DNA from: Peribacillus folii
Lineage (GTDB): Bacteria > Bacillota > Bacilli > Bacillales > DSM-1321
Length of the DNA stretch: 64,000 nucleotides
Assembly: GCF_030271255.1 (NCBI RefSeq)
Contig: NZ_JASJOM010000001.1
Coordinates: 434,001-498,000 of the forward strand
Direction: 5' to 3'
Shown: positions 59,135-64,000 of the stretch, piece by piece
Layout of the letters: every line of letters starts with the position of its first letter
Numbering within the stretch: the stretch's first letter is position 1
Notes under the pieces: model-generated
What the model saw: only the letters and a program-made list of their open reading frames with translations
Databases searched by the model: none
Told to the model about the DNA's origin: nothing
Program-made: the position numbers and the translations under genes

Positions 59135-60547
59135 ATGTACTTAGATCAAATCATCAAAATAGAAGGTTTCCAAACCATCCTCTACTCACTCGTGGATGTG
59201 ATCGATAGCGGGATACATATCATCGATACAAAAGGGAGAACCATCGTATACAACAAGAAAATGGCTGAAATCGAAGGAATGGAATCGGACGAGGTATTGG
59301 GGAAAAAGATTCACGAGATTTTTAAATTCCAGGAAGAAACGGAGAGTACCTTGATTCGTGCCTTGCATTCCGGCAAAAAGACCGAAAATTCGAAGCAGAC
59401 CTACTTCAACAATCTCGGCCAGGTAATCACGACCATCAATAATACGTTCCCGATCATGGATCATAACCAGCAAATTATCGGGGCCATTGAAGTCGCTAAG
59501 GATATAACCAATCTGGAAAGAATCATCAAAGATAATATTTTAAATAAGGGAGATACCAAATATACGTTTGACAGCATCATTGGGACGAGTGAGAATTTCT
59601 TGGAGGTCATAGAAAAGAGCAAACGTTCCACAAGGACCACCTCCTCGATCTTAATCGTCGGGGAAACCGGAACTGGAAAGGAGCTATTTGCCCAAAGCAT
59701 CCATAATGGCAGCAGCCGCTCGACCCATCCTTTCATCAGCCAAAACTGTGCCGCACTGCCCGATAGCCTGATCGAGGGAATCCTGTTTGGAACGAAGAAA
59801 GGGGCCTTCACCGGTTCAATCGAAAGGCCGGGATTATTCGAGCAAGCACAAGGCGGAACCATCCTTCTGGATGAAATCAACTCGTTGAATCCGAATTTGC
59901 AGGCGAAGCTGTTACGGGCCTTGCAGGAACGGACGATTCGGCGTGTCGGGGATACAAAGGATAAAAAAATCGATGTACGCGTCATCGCGACCATCAATGA
60001 AGATCCAATAGATGCCATTGCCAACGATCATTTACGCAAGGATCTATATTACCGCCTAAGCGTCGTATCCTTGTTCATCCCGCCGCTTCGGGAGCGGAAA
60101 GAGGACATTCCTTTGCTGGCGCAATCCTTCATCGAGAAATTCAATGCATTGTTCGAATTGACCATCGAAGGGATAAGCGAAGAAGTCTACGCCCTTTTTT
60201 ATGATTACGACTGGCCTGGGAACGTCAGGGAGCTTGAGCATATCATCGAAGGTGCCATGAATTTACTCGAACCTGGAGACACCAAAATCTCGCCCCACCA
60301 CCTTCCTGCTCTATTCAAGAAGAAGGCCCATCTCGGGGACACACCTGCCGCTAAAGAGGAAGAACAGGTCCATCGCGAAGCACAAAAGTCAACATTATCG
60401 CTCGATGATTATATAGCGAATACGGAAAAGCAATACTTGGAGAAGGTCTTGAAGGAACATGGGATGAATATCTCCCAAGCGGCCAAAACCCTCAATATCA
60501 GCCGCCAAAGCCTTCAATACCGCTTAAAAAAGTATCAAGTCAAATAG
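59135..60547 (+). CDS. rocR: Sigma-54-dependent activator of arginine/ornithine catabolism (RocR-like)
   Basis: A 470-residue enhancer-binding protein: an N-terminal PAS sensor (about residues 15-125, DVIDSGIHIIDTKGRTIVYNKKM), an AAA+ domain (145-375) and a Fis-type helix-turn-helix (NISQAAKTLNISRQSLQYRLKKY, C-terminal 25). The AAA+ core has GETGTGKELF (Walker A), the sigma-54-contacting loop GAFTGS and GGTILLDEINSL (Walker B). B. subtilis RocR senses ornithine or citrulline. GGGAGG precedes the ATG at 59135. It is divergent from rocADG, whose promoter is of the sigma-54 type, so it is the obvious activator. Confidence 0.92.
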   Translation: MYLDQIIKIEGFQTILYSLVDVIDSGIHIIDTKGRTIVYNKKMAEIEGMESDEVLGKKIHEIFKFQEETESTLIRALHSGKKTENSKQTYFNNLGQVITTINNTFPIMDHNQQIIGAIEVAKDITNLERIIKDNILNKGDTKYTFDSIIGTSENFLEVIEKSKRSTRTTSSILIVGETGTGKELFAQSIHNGSSRSTHPFISQNCAALPDSLIEGILFGTKKGAFTGSIERPGLFEQAQGGTILLDEINSLNPNLQAKLLRALQERTIRRVGDTKDKKIDVRVIATINEDPIDAIANDHLRKDLYYRLSVVSLFIPPLRERKEDIPLLAQSFIEKFNALFELTIEGISEEVYALFYDYDWPGNVRELEHIIEGAMNLLEPGDTKISPHHLPALFKKKAHLGDTPAAKEEEQVHREAQKSTLSLDDYIANTEKQYLEKVLKEHGMNISQAAKTLNISRQSLQYRLKKYQVK

Positions 60548-60561
60548 CAGCATTCCTGCAC

Positions 60562-60598
60562 AAAAAGGCCCTCCAGTATATGGAGGGCCTTCTGTTTT
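60562..60598. terminator. Bidirectional terminator between rocR and azoR
   Basis: AAAAAGGCCCTCCA / TGGAGGGCCTTCTGTTTT stem-loop shared by the converging genes. Confidence 0.85.
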
Positions 60599-60603
60599 CA
60601 GCA

Positions 60604-61230
60604 TTAAAAAGCTGCGGCCGCTTTTGCTACGTTTTCCAGGCCATCGTTGATAATATTTTGTGTTCGATCCGGGTATTGGTTGTGTCCTTCAATGACGACG
60701 GTATCAGGATTTTTGATCCCCCATAGGCTAATGATATTCTTGACCAGGTTGACAGCCATTTCGCCAGCGGCCATTCCTTCCAAGGCATAATCCGAGCCCC
60801 GGGCATTCAATAACATGATTTTTTTATCACCCGCATACCCGACTGGGCCTTCAGCTGTATAATTGAACATTTTCCCGGCTTGGGCCAAATAGGAAAGATA
60901 GGTGACGAGCGGTGCCGGCACCGTTGCATTCCATAAAGGGAAGGCGAATACCACCTTATCCATCGCGAGGAATTGTTCTAAATATCGGTCAACCAGATTG
61001 GCGGCCTTTTCCTCGTCGGCTGTCAGTTCAAGCCCCTGATTGCGTTTATACAACCCAGTGATGGCCGTATTTCCGTAGTAGGGAAGTTCTTCTTTGAATA
61101 AATCCAATTCGGTCACTTCATCTGCAGGGTGTGTGTCTTTATATGTTTTCAGGAACGTGTCATGCATTTTCGCGCTGATTGCCTGCTCTGCCGGACGGTC
61201 GTTCACTTTCACGAAAAGCACTTTTGTCAT
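60604..61230 (-). CDS. azoR: FMN-dependent NADH-azoreductase
   Basis: A 208-residue flavodoxin-fold reductase of the AzoR family, which reduces quinones and azo compounds by two electrons. KVLFVKVNDRPAEQA is the FMN phosphate loop, FPLWNATVPAPLVTYLSYLAQAGKMFNYT the isoalloxazine region and LLNARGSDY the second FMN contact. I choose the ATG at 61230 (GAGGAG 9 bases upstream); an alternative ATG at 61290 would add MGFLSRLFGNKE... but its binding site is only 3 bases away. It lies beside catDE on the same strand and likely serves the same quinone response. Confidence 0.88.
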   Translation of the reverse strand: MTKVLFVKVNDRPAEQAISAKMHDTFLKTYKDTHPADEVTELDLFKEELPYYGNTAITGLYKRNQGLELTADEEKAANLVDRYLEQFLAMDKVVFAFPLWNATVPAPLVTYLSYLAQAGKMFNYTAEGPVGYAGDKKIMLLNARGSDYALEGMAAGEMAVNLVKNIISLWGIKNPDTVVIEGHNQYPDRTQNIINDGLENVAKAAAAF

Positions 61231-61328
61231 TTTTCCATTCTCCTCGGCTGCGATTTCTTTATTTCCGAATAGCCTGCTTAAAAATCCCATAATCCTCACC
61301 ATTGCTTTCTGTTTTATTTCTCACGCTC

Positions 61329-62177
61329 TTAGACCACTAAATGAATTTCATTTCCTGAAGGGTCGGCGACAACGTAAAACGCTTCTTCTTCTATTACAAC
61401 AGCACCGATCCGTCTTAGTTGTTCCGTTGCTTTGTTCCTCATTTCTTCATCTGCAAACACGAGAGTATACCAATTCAGTCCGACACTATTTTTCTTGGGA
61501 GCTGGAACGCCGACGCCATTCCATGTATTCAAGCCGATATGATGATGGTAGCCACCGGTGGAGGTGAAAAGCGCCCCTCCGAATCGGTTCACGACGGAAA
61601 AACCAAGGCCTTGCATGTAAAACTCCTCCGTCTTCCGTAAATCCGATACGTGCAGATGGATGTGTCCCATCAGCGTTCCTGCAGGCAATCGGCTCCACTC
61701 GCCATCCGCTTCATTCAAGAGATCATTTCCATCCAGTGGTTCAGTCCCCATTGCGACTTCGCCATCTGCCCATTCCCAATCATCAGCCGGCCGATCGAAG
61801 TAGATTTCGATGCCATTTCCATCCGGATCGGTGATGTACAGTGCTTCACTCACACCATGATCTGCCGCTCCAAACGGATACTTGGTTTGCAGTAGATGGC
61901 GCAGGAAGACCGCCAAGTCTGCACGGTTCGGCAGCAGTAAGGCAAAGTGATATAAACCTGAAGTACGGCCTTCCTTAGGAATCACATCGGCAGGCTGTTC
62001 CAGGGTCAGCAGCGGATTTTTTCCGTCTGCCGTCAATACCGCCTGCCTGTTCGTCTTCTTCAAGAGCTGAAGACCGATGATATCTTGATAAAATTTGACG
62101 GCATCATTCAAATCCAAGACATTTATACTGACCTCGCCGACAAAGGTAACTGGTTTTTGATGAAACTGTTCATTCAT
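61329..62177 (-). CDS. catE: Catechol-2,3-dioxygenase CatE (YfiE), glyoxalase/VOC fold
   Basis: A 282-residue extradiol dioxygenase of two VOC modules, like B. subtilis CatE (about 285). The iron ligands are in the C-terminal module: His of HIHLHVSDL, His of GGYHHHIGLNTW and Glu of GNEIHLVV. It opens catechol rings, protecting the cell from catechol and quinones. Its ATG overlaps the catD stop (ATGA), with GGGGAAGTG upstream, so catD and catE are translated together. Confidence 0.92.
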   Translation of the reverse strand: MNEQFHQKPVTFVGEVSINVLDLNDAVKFYQDIIGLQLLKKTNRQAVLTADGKNPLLTLEQPADVIPKEGRTSGLYHFALLLPNRADLAVFLRHLLQTKYPFGAADHGVSEALYITDPDGNGIEIYFDRPADDWEWADGEVAMGTEPLDGNDLLNEADGEWSRLPAGTLMGHIHLHVSDLRKTEEFYMQGLGFSVVNRFGGALFTSTGGYHHHIGLNTWNGVGVPAPKKNSVGLNWYTLVFADEEMRNKATEQLRRIGAVVIEEEAFYVVADPSGNEIHLVV

Positions 62178-62584
62178 ATTGTCACTTCCCCTTTTTTACT
62201 GAAAAAATCATCTAAAGAAAAAACGGTGCGGTTAGCACACACAAGATAGACGGACATGGCCAACAATGCCAAGTCAAGCTCGTAGCCCGCCATTTGTCCG
62301 TTGCCAAGAAAACCAGCAGGCAATTTGGCCGTAAAAATCGCGCCAAGCAAAATGACCGAGAACAAGATGGAAACGAATCGTGTCCCCAAACCAAGTATAA
62401 CCGCAAGCCCCCCGATCAATTCAATTCCCGCCACGATGTAAGCCAGGAAGCCGGGAATGCCAAGGCTATCGAAAAAACCAGCCGTGTTGCTTATTCCCCC
62501 TTGAAACTTAGCAAGGCCGTGAATGAAAAAAGTAAGACCTAAAATCACCCTCAAAAAAACGTGTGCTGCATCATGTTTATTCAT
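62174..62584 (-). CDS. catD: DoxX-type membrane protein CatD (YfiD)
   Basis: A 136-residue, four-helix DoxX family protein, first gene of a catDE operon as in B. subtilis. FLRVILGLTFFIHGLAKFQGG is the family's opening helix with the conserved Gly-Leu-x-Lys, and YIVAGIELIGGLAVILGLGTRFVSI the second. Its biochemical role in catechol resistance is unclear; DoxX proteins act with sulfur or quinone oxidation systems. AAGGAGAATTG precedes the ATG at 62584. The promoter is full consensus and carries an inverted repeat at the start site, so a repressor must control it. Confidence 0.92.
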   Translation of the reverse strand: MNKHDAAHVFLRVILGLTFFIHGLAKFQGGISNTAGFFDSLGIPGFLAYIVAGIELIGGLAVILGLGTRFVSILFSVILLGAIFTAKLPAGFLGNGQMAGYELDLALLAMSVYLVCANRTVFSLDDFFSKKGEVTI

Positions 62585-62608
62585 ATTATCAATTCTCCTT
62601 TTCTTCAG

Positions 62609-62621
62609 TTACTTTATGTAA
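62609..62621. promoter_or_regulatory. Candidate CatR/YodB-type operator of catDE
   Basis: TTAC-tttat-GTAA, an inverted repeat at the predicted transcription start of catDE, 4 bases downstream of the -10 hexamer. MarR/DUF24-type repressors (CatR, YodB) control this operon in B. subtilis; the protein acting here is not in the window. Confidence 0.55.
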
Positions 62622-62624
62622 GTT

Positions 62625-62653
62625 ATTATATTTTAATAAGTTAATAATGTCAA
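62625..62653 (-). promoter_or_regulatory. Consensus sigma-A promoter of catDE
   Basis: TTGACA (62653-62648), 17-base spacer, TATAAT (62630-62625): both hexamers and spacing are perfect consensus. Confidence 0.92.
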
Positions 62654-62680
62654 GTGAGTTTCTTGGATTTTATTAGTCCA

Positions 62681-62716
62681 TAAAAAAAACGAGCTGCCGA
62701 AGCAACTCGTTTTATG
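62681..62716 (-). terminator. Terminator of the MATE/NAS-like operon
   Basis: AAAACGAGTTGC-ttcg-GCAGCTCGTTTTTTTT on the minus strand, just past the stop codon of the NAS-like gene; strong T-run. Confidence 0.9.
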
Positions 62717-62720
62717 GGTG

Positions 62721-63542
62721 TTACTGTTTGAACCTATAGTATATGGTTGAATTGATGATGAAAGAATCGGCAATGGTCCTTGCGACTTCCTCACATCTCA
62801 CACCATGAAACTTGGTCGCATCAACGGGCTCATATAATAATTGATGAATGCCGTCCGCCGACCGGATGGCAACAATCGCTTCAGGTTGTGTTTGATAGAT
62901 CCGCTTGAGGATGTCCGCTTTATTGGGGACAAGACTGGCAATCCAGATTAAATCGAATTCCCGATAATCATGGAGTGCACCGTCATTCAACACATATTCC
63001 GCTGTCGCTTCCCCCTCCAGCTGCTGGATGATCCGCCTGCCTAGCGAATAAGCTTGTTCATCTATATCGAGGCAAGTCATGTTGGCTCCGAGCTCGTGCT
63101 GAAGCAGCAATGGACTTAAAGGCAGAGGTCCCGAACCTACAAAAGCAAAGGAACGGATACCGGATTTTACCTTCTGCAATTCATTGATTTCCGTTTGGAT
63201 CAGTTCTTGATAATTTCTCCAATAGAGGAAGGAACGAAAATCCTCCAAGGTGCGAACCTTGCCGACATACGATTCGGCATAATATTCTTCCATCAATGCT
63301 TCGGCAATGGCCAGCTTGGCAAGCATGCCGCTCCGGATCGATTGGATTTCATCGAGGTGGAGGATCTCTTCCGCCAAGTGCTGGTCCAGCGGTTTGGAAA
63401 TCACCGAAACAAGCTCGGATAATACACGGTTGATGATCGGATTGCCAGGAGATAAATCAGCTTCTTGTTGTAAGGTTTGATAAGCCTCCACATATGTATG
63501 GATGATTTTTTCTTGGTTTCTAGACCGTTTGATCGCTTTCAA
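62721..63542 (-). CDS. Nicotianamine synthase-like (CntL-type) aminobutanoyltransferase
   Basis: A 273-residue Rossmann-fold protein that I assign to the nicotianamine synthase family, which in bacteria includes CntL of staphylopine synthesis: it transfers aminobutyrate units from S-adenosylmethionine. FAFVGSGPLPLSPLLL (about 132-148) is the SAM loop, CLDIDEQAYSLGRRII the following acidic loop, and the helical N-terminus (IIHTYVEAYQTLQQEADLSPGNP) fits the family cap. TTG at 63542, 6 bases after GAGGTG, is the likely start; it overlaps the upstream MATE gene by 23 bases. No opine dehydrogenase lies downstream. Its presence points to a metal-binding metabolite (inference). Confidence 0.8.
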   Translation of the reverse strand: MKAIKRSRNQEKIIHTYVEAYQTLQQEADLSPGNPIINRVLSELVSVISKPLDQHLAEEILHLDEIQSIRSGMLAKLAIAEALMEEYYAESYVGKVRTLEDFRSFLYWRNYQELIQTEINELQKVKSGIRSFAFVGSGPLPLSPLLLQHELGANMTCLDIDEQAYSLGRRIIQQLEGEATAEYVLNDGALHDYREFDLIWIASLVPNKADILKRIYQTQPEAIVAIRSADGIHQLLYEPVDATKFHGVRCEEVARTIADSFIINSTIYYRFKQ

Positions 63543-64000
63543 GGCGAACACCTCTCTCAGGAAATATTTTTTTGCTTAACCGGGGTATAAACAGTGCCAA
63601 AAAAAAGGAACGACCTAAGCTGAATACCGTAAAGGCAAGCCATAATCCATGGTTTTGATACATTGGAACGAAGAAATGCAATGTCACTAAAAAAGCAATC
63701 AAGGAATAAAGCATCGAGTTTCGAACCGGGGCAGCCTCGGTTGCGCCGGTAAAAACACCATAGAAAACGATGCCTGCACTTGCCGCTATCGGGAACAGGA
63801 TCAACCAGAATCCATAAATATGCGCCATTTCAATGACACGAGGAATCCGTGTAAAGAGCGTAAGAATGGAATCGCCGAATAGGTGGTAGCAGGCAGCCAT
63901 CATGAGGGACGCCAGCAATCCCCATTGCCAGGACAATGACAACGTCTTCTTATATAGATGCCGATCTCCCGAACCAACCGCTTTCCCGACCAGAATGCTC
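63520..64000 (-). CDS. MATE family efflux transporter, 5' part beyond window edge
   Basis: The C-terminal 159 residues of a multidrug and toxic compound extrusion protein; the frame is open to base 64000. The edge sequence SILVGKAVGSGD is the conserved MATE repeat motif, followed by helices with AHIYGFWLILFPIAASAGIVFYGVFTGATEAAPVRNSML and LVTLHFFVPMYQNHGLWLAFTVFSLGRS. It ends in a basic tail KKIFPERGVRLESDQTV. The overlap with the NAS-like gene implies one operon, suggesting that this pump exports that enzyme's product, though MATE proteins also export many drugs. Confidence 0.85.
   Translation of the reverse strand, partial: SILVGKAVGSGDRHLYKKTLSLSWQWGLLASLMMAACYHLFGDSILTLFTRIPRVIEMAHIYGFWLILFPIAASAGIVFYGVFTGATEAAPVRNSMLYSLIAFLVTLHFFVPMYQNHGLWLAFTVFSLGRSFFLALFIPRLSKKIFPERGVRLESDQTV

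Overview
The window looks like chromosome of an endospore-forming Bacillaceae, most likely close to Peribacillus or Bacillus (genus is inference). The evidence is strong AGGAGG ribosome binding sites, Gram-positive style hairpin-plus-T-run terminators, two spore germinant-receptor operons, an AbrB whose promoter carries Spo0A boxes, and close resemblance of many products to B. subtilis proteins (YcsA, NamA, YvgN, NupG, QueCDE, YkkCD, YfiT, RocADGR, CatDE). I saw no rRNA, tRNA, CRISPR array, prophage or intact transposase.

Layout. 1-10.7 kb: D-malate/tartrate-type dehydrogenase (cut by the left edge), rhodanese, NamA with a divergent MarR regulator, an aldo/keto reductase, an MFS pump with a divergent HxlR regulator, a secreted CAP protein, NupG under a guanine-type riboswitch, and an esterase. 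10.7-12.2 kb: gene-free DNA holding a 21-bp-period tandem repeat array. 12.2-18.2 kb: two queuosine loci (a YhhQ-type transporter plus a 50-residue Cys protein, and queCDE), each with the same promoter and preQ1-I riboswitch; between them an HD hydrolase, two envelope genes broken at homopolymer runs, and a TetR/DUF4260 pair with two matching operators. 18.2-28 kb: a chemoreceptor with a sigma-D-like promoter, a 388-bp MITE-like insertion, then a poly-gamma-glutamate locus in the order pgsB-pgsC-pgsA-capD-capE, followed by a PGA hydrolase and a two-domain NlpC/P60 protein whose first domain has lost its catalytic residues.

28-49 kb: an Sm-like DUF2642-type protein, an ArsB/NhaD transporter, a dCache chemoreceptor, SRPBCC and DinB-type proteins, germination operon 1 (order B-A-C), abrB, a DMT transporter, the guanidine-I riboswitch with ykkCD, a SWIM/SNF2 helicase, and germination operon 2 (order A-C-B plus a small membrane protein and a 21-codon ORF). 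49-54 kb: DedA and PAP2 membrane proteins, a cytochrome P450, small membrane proteins, and a long non-coding stretch with a dispersed Bacillaceae-type repeat. 54-60.6 kb: a rocA-rocD-rocG operon with a near-perfect sigma-54 promoter and a divergent RocR activator. 60.6-64 kb: azoreductase, catDE (catechol/quinone detoxification) under a full-consensus promoter with an operator, then a nicotianamine-synthase-like gene overlapping a MATE exporter that runs off the right edge.

Functional themes: sensing and export of toxic small molecules (guanidine, quinones, catechols, drugs), queuosine precursor salvage and synthesis, arginine/ornithine catabolism, capsule-like PGA production, and spore germination. 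The most promising unexplained items are the NAS-like/MATE pair, the two homopolymer-frameshifted neighbouring envelope genes, the MITE upstream of the PGA operon, and the small Cys protein in a preQ1-regulated operon.
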